Shown: positions 1 through 10,639 of the stretch, in pieces | Numbering within the stretch: position 1 is the stretch's first letter | Layout of the letters: each line of letters starts with the position of its first letter | The notes under the pieces: model-generated | Seen by the model: the letters and a program-made list of their open reading frames with translations, nothing else | Databases searched by the model: none | What the model was told of the DNA's origin: nothing | Program-made: the position numbers and the translations under genes | From: Siphonodentalium dalli | Taxonomy: Eukaryota; Mollusca; Scaphopoda; Gadilida; Siphonodentaliidae | Assembly: GCA_032622095.1 (NCBI GenBank) | Contig: CP136066.1 | Span: forward strand, 225,374,961 to 225,438,960 | Direction: 5' to 3' | DNA: 64,000 nucleotides

Positions 1-1120
1 CCCAGCATCATTACCCAGCGTCGTCATCATCATCATCATTAACCGTCATCATCGACATCATCATCGTCATTATCATTACTTGGCATCATCATCATCGTCA
101 TCATTATCATTACCCGTCATCATCGTCATCGTCATCATTATCATTATCCCAATCATCGTCGTCATCATCATCATTATCATCATTATAATTATCATCATTA
201 TCATCAACATCATCATCATTATCATTACCCGACATCATCGTCGTCATCACCATTACCATAACCGGCATCATCGTCGTCATCATCATTATCATTACCCTGC
301 ATCATCGTCGTCATCACCATTATCATTACCCGGCATCATCGTCGTCATCACCAGTATCATTACCCGGCATCATCGTCATCATCATTATCATTACCCGGCA
401 TCATCGTCGTCATCATCATTATCGTTACCCGCCATCACCGTCGCCATCATCAGTATCGTTACCCGGCATCATCGTCATCATCATTATTATCGTTACCCCC
501 ATCATCGTCGTCATCATCATCAGTATCATTACCCGGCCCAATCGTCGTCATCGTCATCACTGTCATTACCCGGCATCATCGTCGTCATCATCAGTATCAT
601 TACCCGACATCATCATCGTCGTCATCATTATCATTACCCGCCATCATCGTCGTCATCATCATTATCATTACCCGGCATCATCGTCGTCATCATCATTATC
701 ATTACCCGCCATCATCGTCGTCATCATCATTATCATTACCCGGTACCATCGTCGACATCATCAGTATCATTCACCGGCATCATCGTCGTCACCATCAGCA
801 TTATCATTCCCCTGCACCATCGTCGTTGTCATCATCATTATCATTACCCGGTATCATCGTCGTAATCATCATCATTATAATCACCCGACATTATCGTAGT
901 ATGTCTAGTACATCGCCGTCCTCCCTATCAACGTCACCGTTCACCAGCGTCATCATCACCGTCATCATCATCCTCGTCACAAATCGTCGTTATATTTGTC
1001 GTCATCATCTCCGTCGTCGTCGTCGAAGTCGTGGTTGTCAGCATCGTCGTTATCATCTTCTTCATCATCTTCATTATCGTCGCAATCGCCGTCATCTTCG
1101 TCGTCGTTTTCATTTTGTTC
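1..1120. repeat. ATC/GTC-type trinucleotide-derived minisatellite
   Basis: The block is built almost entirely of ATC, GTC, ATT and ACC triplets. From about 100 to 880 it is organised in units of roughly 33-36 bp around the phrase TTACCCGGCATCATCGTCG. Beyond 900 the units decay into loose GTC/GTT/TTC triplets. Long open frames on both strands (His/Tyr/Ser/Ile-rich on plus, Met/Asp-rich on minus) follow from the triplet composition and are not credible genes. The array may continue to the left of the window. Confidence 0.9.
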
Positions 1121-2631
1121 AAAATGTTCACCGTGTGGTTGCCATGTCGTTTGGATGTTTCAGGAGATATATTTTTCGTTTCGGTCGACCGGCGGTCTAC
1201 CGGCGTTGTGCCGTTTTAGTGCTATGCAATTACAAATTGTTATTGCACAAATACCATTACCTCACTGAAATCGGCTATATCACAGGATAAGGGAATTACA
1301 TCATCCGCCCTATATCTACCCAGTTTAACATATTGAGCTGGAATCGTCACCTTCGGTGCACATGCGGAGTCACGAGTCTTTAACCTCCCCGGTGTCAGAG
1401 TCAACGACCTCTGACTCCGAATGTCAGTCAACACACGCTGACTGTGAACACAGTAAAAATAATTCATGGAATTTCAACAGAAATAAAATGCAAAACCCAT
1501 TTCTGAAATACAACCCACAAGGTGGCAAAATCATGCCTACACGCGTTGTCCTAAATTACCATGATAGGCAAATTCCTCCAACAAATGCCTACACTCGCTG
1601 TCCTAATTTAACATCTCCTCATGAGAACAGGTTCATATTGGACCTAAATAGTCACATAGGTTCATATTGGACTTATTTGATTCTGTATTAAACCCATAGT
1701 GGACTTATACCCGTTAGTTCGTTGACAGGCGTGGGCCACAGTGACAGACATTATAAAGTTCGCACTATAATGTTAAGTCGTGAGTTGGTTTATATGTGTT
1801 ATTTTTCAGCCTGTTCTCGTGAAAATAAGTAGAATACGGGCTTATTTTATATTAAAATAGTCCCACCTTGGGCCCTTTTAGTAAGCTGCGTTTAGGCCCA
1901 TATAAAGCGTATTTTTGTTTTCAAATAATGCCAATTTGAGCTTATGGCGCGCATTGGAAAATAAACCCGTGGTGTGCTTATTTTCACGAGAATTGGCTGC
2001 CTAATCAGCAGAACAGCCTGCCAGAAAGAAAACTAAGAGAACAAACAAACATAAAGTAAAAACCCTGCATGGTCAAGTGGTCCTCCTAATGTGCTATGAT
2101 GCTGTGTATCTTGCTGAAGTGCCATGGTGTTGTTAGGGCAAACTGATACTACATGTATTAAGTAAAGGTATCGTTATTGTTTTCAAAAGTTGTCATTACC
2201 GCTGTGTTCTGATCATCTCCAGGAAATGCTGTTACGTTTATAAAACATTCTCAGACATGTATATTGCGAAATAGTTTAATACTGTTTGTATCATTTAGTT
2301 CTTGCAAATCGAATATAATCAAAATTGCTGTTCACGTTATGTTGCAAACACTAACGCAGCCATTATAAAATTTGTTAACAATAATGATGTTCTTGAATGT
2401 TTGATACACACACTGGAATGTTTCATACACACACTGGAATTTTATTAAATCGCTAGGATTAGCGAAACACCGCGAAAATGACAACTTTAGATTACATAAC
2501 GGTACTTTTTCGTAACGGCATCAGTTTCCTCTAAAAGCTTCACAGCAATTCAACAGGATCCATCTTATTATTATTGCAATATTCTGTCAGACATAAACGC
2601 TCAATACTGATTCATCTTTTCAGACATTATA
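1121..2631. other. Stretch with no recognisable gene
   Basis: Unique-looking AT-rich DNA. Short direct repeats occur, for example two copies of TTTCATACACACACTGGAAT-like text near 2400-2440 and a repeated phrase near 1630-1680. No coding homology was recognised on either strand. It lies downstream of the apyrase exon on the minus strand and could be intron of that gene, but no second exon starting with the expected apyrase-conserved-region-2 continuation (M-R after A-T-A-G) was found. Confidence 0.5.
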
Positions 2632-3077
2632 TGTGAACCCGCCATATTAAATCCAGTCGTAAGTCGGATTTTTTTTTACCCTGTGCCAATGCATTCTCTT
2701 ATATATGCGAGTCGACCATAGGTCGCCTCGCATATATAAGAGAATGCATTGGCCTAACAATTTTTTACAATTTTAATAATTTTTTCTTGTATTCTTTAAC
2801 AATTTTATAATTTTACCCATACAGAGCCCCAGACAAACATGAGCAGACGACACTCTTCTATATGCTTCTATATATGTCTGGGGCTCCCTGCAGGGTAATG
2901 GATGTTTTTTTATTTTATGTCCTAAAAATTGTAAGAAACATTTATTTAAAAACAAATGATAAAAAATTGTTAGGCCAATGCATTCTCTTATATATGCGAG
3001 GCGATCTATGGTCGACTCGCATATATAAGAGAATGCATTGGCACAGGGTAAAAAAATCCCGACTTACGACTAGATCT
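2632..3077. mobile_element. TGTGACCCGCC-family MITE, copy a, with double-hairpin cassette
   Basis: The left end reads TGTGAACCCGCCATATTA followed by CCAGTCGTAAGTCGG. The right end carries the inverse (CCGACTTACGACTAGAT) but then decays, so the last ~20 bases of the inverted repeat are missing or diverged. Inside sits the double-hairpin cassette (2679-3048). It lies in the first intron of the apyrase gene; its right inverted repeat ends about 30 bases from the exon's splice donor. Confidence 0.8.
2679..3048. repeat. Double-hairpin cassette, copy a
   Basis: A 69-bp palindrome at 2685-2753 (27-base arms GCCAATGCATTCTCTTATAT..., loop containing CGACCATAGGTCG) and a second nearly identical palindrome at 2974-3042 bracket a ~220-bp AT-rich core. 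The core has its own hairpin, GAGCCCCAGACA (from 2825) pairing with TGTCTGGGGCTC (to about 2886). The unit is bordered by CCCTGTGCC and GGCACAGGG. No coding capacity. Confidence 0.85.
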
Positions 3078-3102
3078 GAACTGAGTGCATACCCTAACCC
3101 AG

Positions 3103-3108
3103 ACTTAC
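3103..3108 (-). promoter_or_regulatory. Splice donor of the apyrase exon
   Basis: On the minus strand the sequence reads G|GTAAGT, a consensus 5' splice site, exactly where the family's region-2 motif (ATAG-M-R) would continue in the next exon. A second GTAAGT on the same strand (3062-3067), supplied by the MITE inverted repeat, lies 41 bases downstream. Confidence 0.75.
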
Positions 3109-3436
3109 CAGCTGTTGCCATGAGAGCTATCTCTGTGGCCTCATGCGATCTTTCTGGAACTGTTTTACTAGCTTCATCTATGAGCTGTTTCAGGTAATCT
3201 GGTATCTCATCCAGCCTCTCGTTATAACTGCTGAGGCCCGGTTTGACCTTATGGGACGACATCTTCTGCACCATGGGGAGCTTGTCGCAGTCCACTGGCA
3301 GCCATTTGTAAACATGGATTCTCGTTCCGGAACTACCCGCATCCATTATTATTCCATACCTCGTTGCTATGGGAACGGCGGCGGAGAACCCGACGATTGC
3401 TAACAACAGCAACACAATATTCATTATCTTCGTCAT
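3109..3436 (-). CDS. Apyrase / GDA1-CD39 family nucleoside phosphohydrolase, signal-peptide exon (partial gene)
   Basis: The exon encodes about 109 residues. Residues 1-20 form a hydrophobic signal peptide or anchor (MTKIMNIVLLLLAIVGFSAA). Apyrase conserved region 1 follows at residues 32-39 (DAGSSGTR, then IHVYKW), which binds nucleotide phosphate in this family. KPGLSSY lies near residue 65, and the start of region 2 (ALMATA-G) is at the 3' edge. Family members hydrolyse nucleoside tri- or diphosphates in the secretory lumen or outside the cell; the KPGLSSY form resembles secreted ENTPD5/6-like or plant-type apyrases, but this piece cannot decide the subgroup. The first ATG is at 3436-3434. 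The exon ends in a phase-1 donor, CTG|GTAAGT. A possible acceptor (TTTTACAG) lies just 5' of the ATG, suggesting an upstream untranslated exon. Later exons are not in the window. Confidence 0.85.
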
Positions 3437-4091
3437 GGGCTGTAAAATCGAAAACACTGTATTTGGAGATTCGTATCATCGGGGGTATTTTGGGGTAATA
3501 TTTGAGGAATAATCTTCATTTACTGTTGTTATTGCACTGTTTAAAATGTATCAGTTCGACATATAATTACATATTGAGAAATATATCTAGTAACTTTGCC
3601 GATTTCACATTCGCCACAAAATTGTCCTATTTAAACAAATTAGTTTAATCACATGCAGGTAAAGTATCCCTGACTCCAGTGTAAATGCATTTTTGTTAGC
3701 AAAACGGTATTTATGATGTCAGATACTTGTATGCTATCGGATTCCTAGAATTAACCCGAAAAGAGTTAAGGTAAATACTTTCAGATTTATGAGATCAGAA
3801 AAACAATAAAACCCTCGTATAACTGAAAATGTAAAATGGCATAACGTTTTCGGGTATGGTATGTTTAACTGGACATTTTTGAATGGGGAGCGGTTTTTGA
3901 CTGGATAGATGGTGCACGCGAGAAAACAGTAATCAACAGACAGAGCAGAAGCTACAATAAAGTGGGTAGTCTGTCAATGAATGGTGGCCATAAAATGTCA
4001 TATAGAATCAATATAAATTTTCAATTTATTGCGGAACAATTCTATTGACATTTAGTTCCAATGTCGTATTACAGGTCACATAGTGTTCATG
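3437..4091. other. Upstream region of the apyrase exon, no gene recognised
   Basis: AT-rich, non-repetitive sequence that should hold the 5' intron or promoter of the minus-strand apyrase gene. I see no convincing TATA box or further exon. Confidence 0.4.
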
Positions 4092-4552
4092 TGTGACCCG
4101 CCATATCAAATCCAGTCGTAAGTCGTGATTTGTTTTACCCTGTGCCAATGCATTCTCTTATATATGCGAGTCGACCATAGGTCGCCTCGCATATATAAGA
4201 GAATGCATTGGCCTAACAATGTTTTACAATTTTAATAATTTTGTCTTGTATTCTTTAACAATTTTATAATTTCACCCATACTGAGCCCCAGACAAACATG
4301 AGCAGACGACACTCTTCTATATGCTTCTATATATGTGTGGGGCTCCCTGCAGGGTAATGGATGTTTTTTTTATTTTATGTCCTAAAAATTGTAAGAAACA
4401 TTTATTTAAAAAAAATGATAAAAAATTGTTAAGCCAATGCATTCTCTTATACATGCGAGACGACATATGGTCGACTCGCATATATAAGAGAATGCATTGG
4501 CACTGGGTAAAACAATCCCGACTTACGACTGGATTTGATATGGCGGGTCACA
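4092..4552. mobile_element. TGTGACCCGCC-family MITE, copy b (intact)
   Basis: Near-perfect terminal inverted repeats of ~40 bp (TGTGACCCGCCATATC... and its complement ending GGCGGGTCACA) surround the double-hairpin cassette (4138-4507). It is about 90% or more identical by eye to copy a and is the best-preserved member. No coding capacity. Confidence 0.9.
4138..4507. repeat. Double-hairpin cassette, copy b
   Basis: Terminal palindromes lie at 4144-4212 and 4433-4501, each 69 bp with 27-base arms. The core contains the GAGCCCCAGACA hairpin and runs of the TTTAACAATTTTAT type. Borders are CCCTGTGCC and GGCACTGGG (one substitution from the usual GGCACAGGG). Confidence 0.88.
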
Positions 4553-4898
4553 TGTCACAAAATGAATTGCTTTTCAATTTGAGGATCGTAGTCTTTTCTC
4601 ATGCTATCTAAATGAAAGCATCGATTCATTTTTTGAAATGTTCTTGAGATTCAGCTCCAACAATAACGTCCGGTAAATTGTTCCATTGATTGATAACTAC
4701 TTGCGCAAATAAAGTACTTTCTCACATTCGTATCTGAACGGAGAATTTGCAGCTTCAGGTCGTGGCTTCGTGTTCTGTCATAATAATAAATAAAGTAGGT
4801 GACTGTCCACATTGTACTTGTTTCTAAACATATTTTGAAAAATTGTTTTAAAAACCAGCGCAACAAGTATAATCAGAACATTCATAGGAGGTTCAAGT

Positions 4899-5184
4899 CT
4901 TGAAATAGTGTGTCTGTCATTTGCAGAATGAGGTCCCCAGGGGGTGAATTTAGTGATGCTACCCGCATAGCGGGCTAGCATCACCAAATTCACCTTCTGG
5001 AAACCTCATTCTGCTGAGGTGTAAGCAGAATGAGGTCTCCAGAGGGTGAATTTGGTGATGCTAGCCCGCTATGCGGAGTAGCATCACGAAATTCACCCTC
5101 TGGGGACCTCATATAGCGGGCTAGCATCACCAAATTCACCATCTGGGGACCTCATTCTGCAAATGACAGACACACTATTTCAAG
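4899..5184. mobile_element. Palindromic MITE with long perfect inverted repeats
   Basis: The ends CTTGAAATAGTGTGTCTGTC... and ...GACAGACACACTATTTCAAG are exact inverse copies for about 40 bases. The interior repeats a second inverted module (GTGAATTTGGTGATGCTAGC and complement) three times, so the ~286-bp unit can fold into several alternative hairpins. Flanking TTCAAG and CTTGATG extend the symmetry. Confidence 0.88.
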
Positions 5185-6384
5185 GCTTGATGAGCTTACG
5201 AGATTCCATTATCACCTCGGAATCTTCTGTACTTAATATACATCAAAATGTTTGGTCCTTCCTGATCAAGTACAGGAAATTACATATATAATGTTGCACG
5301 TGTATAGTTGTATGACACCAATGACATACACTATATATCGTCATGCCATGACTGTTATTCCTAAATAAGATAATTAGACATGGTGTGTACGTTTGTCTGC
5401 AACAATATCTGGGATTACGACCTTTTAGAATGGTACATAACGACGACAAACAGTGCAATTATCCATTGACGCGACCTTGAAAGCGGAGATTTATTCATTA
5501 TCACAATTCCGATGTGATAGACGATCTACAATGTTTATCAATGCAACGATAACTGCCATACAAATGTTCAGTTTGTGTACCAAATCTTATCGACACAAGT
5601 GTGTTCAGTTTCCTGGTAGTTTGGCTTTCCCGAAGTTGGATCTATATGGTGTTCATTGCCTGTTCCTCTCAAATGATATGATATGAATAGTTGCTTGAAG
5701 TAGCTTTAACAACCAGCCAACTAAATAGCTAAACGGCTGGGTTGCATGTACCGGTATAATAAAACCATGAGTGGCTCAGCTGGTGATGCATATAGTGATA
5801 TCTAGTCAATACCCTGAACATATCATACTCAGAAAGATGCAACATGTAAGATTAGAGGTACACAACTAAGTGATATAATTCCGATATAATCATGTTGCCT
5901 CATTAATCCTCGATAAATATGTTGATTGGAAAAATGTGCATCACACATTTTTTTCCGATCTCAAACCACGCACCCACTCCCTCCCTGTGGTCTGGACTGT
6001 TTCTGCAGACCCGCCCCAACCATGAATTTGGGCAATTTTTTATCCAGCACGATTTAGAGTGCAGCTCCCATCTAGAGGTGATACCAACCAATTTTTATAC
6101 TTAAACAGGAACGCCCTTTATTGTTCCATGCGCAATGTGAAGGCTGCTTGATGTGTACAATTTGCTATCGCTTTGTGTGCACTTAAGGGCCGCAGATGTT
6201 CGTGTCTTATTGCGTATGTCTCGTGGTATTTATATATCCACGACATCGTTATAATTCGTTCCATCCAGTGTCTGTATTTGTTATCCACCAGTTTATATCT
6301 TTTATCACATTTGATTGAAATGAGTAAAGAAAATAAAAATCAGTGCTTGTCATCACTGCATGGCAGTTTGGTTGGCCTGAAAAT
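5185..6384. other. Stretch with no recognisable gene
   Basis: AT-rich DNA without credible coding homology. Small open frames here have random-looking composition. Confidence 0.4.
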
Positions 6385-6465
6385 TACCAGGTGCCGAAAC
6401 GTCCGAAGTGCCGAAACGTCTAGAGGCCGAACCGCAAACCCAGGGGCCGAAACGTCCGGGTGTCG
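6385..6465. repeat. GCCGAAACGTCC short direct repeats
   Basis: The phrase GTGCCGAAACGTCCG and close variants occur three to four times within ~80 bp, immediately upstream of a LINE reverse-transcriptase relic. Function unknown. Confidence 0.6.
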
Positions 6466-6477
6466 CGCAAGTGAGCG

Positions 6478-6680
6478 CACTCGCTAACATAGATTCAGAA
6501 CCGTTCATAAAACTCTTTCTATTAATCTATGCTGACGATGCCGTGTTTATTGCCCACTCCCGCCAAGCGTTGCGAAACTGACAAAACCTTTTAATACCCG
6601 GGGCGTGAATATCAATTCTGATAAGACAAAAATATTGATATTTGGCAAAACACAGAAAAGAGATAAATCACCCCAGTGCG
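6478..6680 (+). pseudogene. LINE reverse transcriptase relic (YADD motif)
   Basis: Plus-strand conceptual translation reads FIKLFLLIYADDAVFIAHS, the catalytic YADD box of non-LTR reverse transcriptases, up to a stop at about 6579. After a frame change comes GVNINSDKTKILIFGK, the next conserved block (lysine-rich KTK.L.F). Both ends are missing, so it is a dead fragment. Confidence 0.75.
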
Positions 6681-6837
6681 AAACATGCTGTTCTGGCTCC
6701 TCAATAATACAATGATGGACGACAATTAAAGCGTGTCGGTATTTTAGTTTAATTAAGACGCGCGCGCTCTCATACCGGGGCATGTTACTCACAATCGAAT
6801 GACAACGTCTACCATTAATTTTATGTCATATCTTATA

Positions 6838-7267
6838 TATGACGCGCAATATTAAAACTAGTCGTAAGTCGCAACATATTTTATTTTAGTTACGTGCTAC
6901 ATGTTATAGAATGTGATAAGAGCTTTACATAGGTTGCACACTTAATGTGGTGTTGCGGTCCAAAGTTATAGGATTTTGAATGTCAGCATAAACCGATTCC
7001 AGAGATAATCAGAGATAATCGCATTTAAGGACAAACAAATTTAGTTAAATTCTTAATAAATATACACCACTATATGTCCAAATTACAATAGCACATTAAT
7101 AGACACAAACTTCACGTTATGCTACTTTATGTCGACAGAGTAGAATTATATACAAATGTGTCAAATAAAATCATATATTTCGGATTTTTTTGCTTTTTTT
7201 GATATTTTATGTATTTACTCAGTATTAGAAATCCCGATTTACGACTGGTTTGATATGGCGAGTCACA
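6838..7267. mobile_element. TGTGACCCGCC-family MITE lacking the hairpin cassette
   Basis: Diverged ends (TATGACGCGCAATATTAA + CTAGTCGTAAGTCG on the left; CGATTTACGACTGG + TTTGATATGGCGAGTCACA on the right) match the family's inverted repeats. The ~350-bp interior is unrelated to the cassette seen in copies a-c. It shows that the outer MITE and the cassette are separable. Confidence 0.7.
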
Positions 7268-7338
7268 TATATACTAAACATTCAAGCAATACTTGCAACA
7301 AACCATGGCTGATTGATCTAAATGAAACTCTTATAATA

Positions 7339-9380
7339 GTCTGGTCGATAAAAGGTTTGACCTAGAAAAAATTTGGACTAAGTTGGTTTGTATTCCATTT
7401 TGAAGAGGAATATATCCTCTACAACATATCCAAAATCCGGTTTGAGCAAATGTTTTTACAGAGATTTTTAAAAATGCTCATTTTTCGACGTTGTGAAGTA
7501 CGTTTTTCTACAATATCCCTCATCGGCGACACCAGAACGCATTAATCCTCCATCCGATATATACCAGTTTGTGTAAAAGAGTATAGGGGGCGAATAGAGT
7601 GACAAGGACAGAAAACAATGCAATCGCGGCGATGAAATGGCTGTCAAAATGGCCGCAACTACAATCCATGCTACGACGAAAGCAACATATTGGATAACCT
7701 CCTATAAGCGAAAATACACATTTGTAATTTACAAGAATGTTGTTATATATCTTTAAAGGTACACATATAATTAAAACAGATATATCTGAATGATTTGTCG
7801 ATCACTGCTACGCACGTTAACCCAATGATTTACGTTCGGGATTTCTTATTAGAATACATCCAACAGTCGGACCAAAAACAGTTATTTCGGGCATGCAACA
7901 CACGCAGTAATATTTCGACACACAGTGCGTGGTAGATTCGTTTCGGAATGATGATTAATTATTGAATGTAACGCAGAAACTGAAGTGCCCACCCTATCTG
8001 TGTAAATACTAGTTATATTTCCGGAATTTCCAACACTCTCCGTGACAATAAACCATACACGTATGTCGTAATGCTGAGTATACTGTAAAGGAACACTTAT
8101 CTCTTCAACAGAATAGTACCATATCTCACTAGATCGAAGAGACTGTACATGGTACATTTTATTTAGTACTAATTTTCATGGTGCTCTCAAACCGGTTTCT
8201 TAGTAGACAATTCTGTTCAAATTACTTGCGCGTTTACCAGTCACTCAATGTTGCTATTTATGGTTCTGTATGCAGCAGATATGTGTAACATTAGGGAGAA
8301 TGTGTAAACGCGGCGATGCGGTTGCAGAAAAGGTCGTACGTTTCGCGTATATGTGGCCTTAGTGCATTTATGTGCACATAATTTCCAGGTATAAAGACAT
8401 TCTCTACCACAGAGTATGTAGGCAAATTTGGTTATGTTGAGAATTTACTGAAGATAGTCAATTGTAATCCTTTGTATTTTGATAAATTGCATTCATGGTA
8501 TACCACCATGTATTTGTGTGATAAAAGTGAAATATTCGTGTTTAATCGCTTGGCTGGAGGCAACTATGACTACTATTTTAAGACACGGACAATAGGATCT
8601 ACACGTTTTACCTAGTATCATATGAATAGCTCTCATACTGTTCTATACTAGTGAATTTTGACAGATTGTGTGTTGGAGATTGAAAAAAATATATATTATC
8701 GGTCACATTCGTGAGACTGTTTTCATTACATATATTTCTGCTTCTAAAAAGGTCACACAATTAATACATCCCTATTAGATCACATTTAACTGTTTTAATA
8801 CACATATATTACACGATTTAAGATAAACATTACAGATAAAAACTTTGTTATTCTTCTATTTCTTGGCGACCAAAAAGTCCACATTTGATCGTTGTATGAG
8901 ACCTGGCTTTTGGTTGCTCTCTCGCGAGATACATTAGAGATAAATCTTACTTACTAGTATTAATAGCTCCCCTTATATTCTGAAATCATTTTTCCTCGTA
9001 TAATTCGAGGGCATGTTCGTTCTTTTATGACCAGCTATTCAATTTTCCGCAAATTGTAAATTTCATTAGATTTTGTCCATTTTGGCGGCCATATTGGACA
9101 GACATTCTACCGACATGGTTTACGACTAAGCATTGTTTGTGTACATTTAATTTTATTACTAATTTGGTATTTGTTGGCGCACCTACCACCGAAATTCAGG
9201 ATTTTTCTATACCAACTGCCATCATGGACGCCATCTTGTATTACAGAAAATGCTTAAAGCGGATTTTAGCGGATTTTGGATATGTTATAGAGGATATATT
9301 CCTCTTCAAAATGGTATAGAAACCAACTTAGACCAAATTTTTTCTAGGTTCACCCTAAAATTTTAGTTTATCGACCAGAC
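7339..9380. mobile_element. 2.0-kb TA-flanked inverted-repeat element, non-autonomous
   Basis: The ends are exact 14-bp inverse copies, GTCTGGTCGATAAA and TTTATCGACCAGAC, each bordered by TA. The inverted similarity continues inward for ~120 bases (7350-7450 against 9230-9370, sharing AACATATCCAAAATCC). TA flanks are typical of Tc1/mariner-type insertion. The interior (hairpins, short frames) shows no transposase that I recognise. Confidence 0.75.
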
Positions 9381-9930
9381 TATAATAGCTTAAGTATATG
9401 GGATATATGTGGAAGGACCAATATATCCACAGCATCAATGACGTTAATACTTCCATTAAACAACAACTATAACAGATACACGATATATATATCCAAGAAT
9501 GAAGCGGCTATAACATCTAGTAAATACGCCTTCTACAAAATAATAAAATAAGATTTCGGGCAAAGAAGGGCTCCTTTGTAGTTCAGATAATAAACAAACT
9601 TTCAGTCATTTCACGAAAGCAAGTTAATCGTCTGCAAGTTGGTCTGATAAATTTGCTTGTACATAAAACGTCTGTATGTTTAAATATTGTTATGCATATG
9701 ACGTACGAAAGGTCCACAATGACTTATTTAGCACGTGAAACACATTTATCAACTGTCAAGCAACCGAACTTCCAAATAGCTGGGACGAAATTTAGAATAA
9801 CTGCTCACTCTTTAGAAATTGAGACAGGCGGATACACAGGCGTTGACAGGCAAAATAGGTTGTGTAAATGTTGTCGGGTAAAATCGGTTGAAAATGAATA
9901 TCACTTTGTACTAGTCTGTCCCGCCTATAT

Positions 9931-10503
9931 TGTGACCCGCCATATCAAATCCAGTTGCGATTTTTACGCGACCGCTGACTAAAAAACATTTAACAGGTAG
10001 AAACGAAACAATCTCTCTCTTGTTCGGAAGTCTTCCACATGATTTGATATACCTAGCTCTTACCAAATTAGGTATGCATAATTGTTTACCCTGTGCCAAT
10101 GCATTCTCTTATATATGCGAGTCGGCCATAGGTCGCCTCGCAGATATAAGAGAATGCATTGGCCTAACAATTTTTTATCATTTTTTTTAAATAAATGTTT
10201 CTTACAATTTTTAGGACGTAAAATAAAACACATCCATTACCCTGCAGGGAGCCCCACACATATATAGAAGCATATAGAAGAGTGTTGTCTGCTCATGTTT
10301 GTCTGGGGCTCTGTATGGGTGAAATTATAAAATTGTTAAAGAATAAAAGAAAAAATTATTAAAATTGTAAAAAAAATTGTTAGGCCAATGCATTCTCTTA
10401 TATATGCGAGTCGACGTATGGTCGACTCGCATATATAAGAGAATGCATTGGCACAGGGTACAAAAATCCCGACTTACGACTGTATTTGATATGGCGGGTC
10501 ACA
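9931..10503. mobile_element. TGTGACCCGCC-family MITE, copy c, inside a LINE
   Basis: The ends are TGTGACCCGCCATATC and GATATGGCGGGTCACA. They are flanked by TAT on both sides (9928-9930 and 10504-10506), consistent with a 3-bp target duplication. The cassette inside (10089-10458) is in the opposite orientation to copies a and b. The left part also carries ~110 extra bases (about 9968-10080) absent from copies a and b. Confidence 0.85.
10089..10458. repeat. Double-hairpin cassette, copy c (inverted core)
   Basis: Terminal palindromes lie at 10095-10163 and 10384-10452. The core reads in the reverse direction relative to copies a and b, with the central hairpin as GAGCCCCACACATATATA ... GTCTGGGGCTC. 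Confidence 0.87.
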
Positions 10504-10639
10504 TATTGATATACGACATCGATATATGAAAACATACTATTGTCACTGGCCAACCATACCGAAATTTGGTATACTACTGAGAAATGAAACTAGATTTTCA
10601 TTGAATCGGTTAGTAAAATACTAAAATCACAGCTGCTTT

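Larger units (their letters stand above)
9700..10638 (+). pseudogene. LINE C-terminal tail, interrupted by MITE copy c
   Basis: The translation contains FRITAHSLEIETGGY and the zinc-binding end LCKCC...ENEYHFVLVCPAY (C-x2-C...H-x4-C), typical of the C-terminus of non-LTR ORF2 proteins. At 9930 the frame is broken by a MITE. Immediately after the MITE (10504 on) the same frame resumes: IDIRHRYMKTYYCHWPTIPK through to a stop at ~10637. Removing the MITE and one copy of TAT restores A-Y-I-D-I-R. The 5' part of the LINE is missing. Confidence 0.8.

Noticed and set aside
80-1290. Long His/Ser/Ile-rich open frames over the left-edge repeat
   Set aside because: They arise from ATC/GTC triplets read in frame; there is no ATG context, splice signal or non-repetitive coding sequence.
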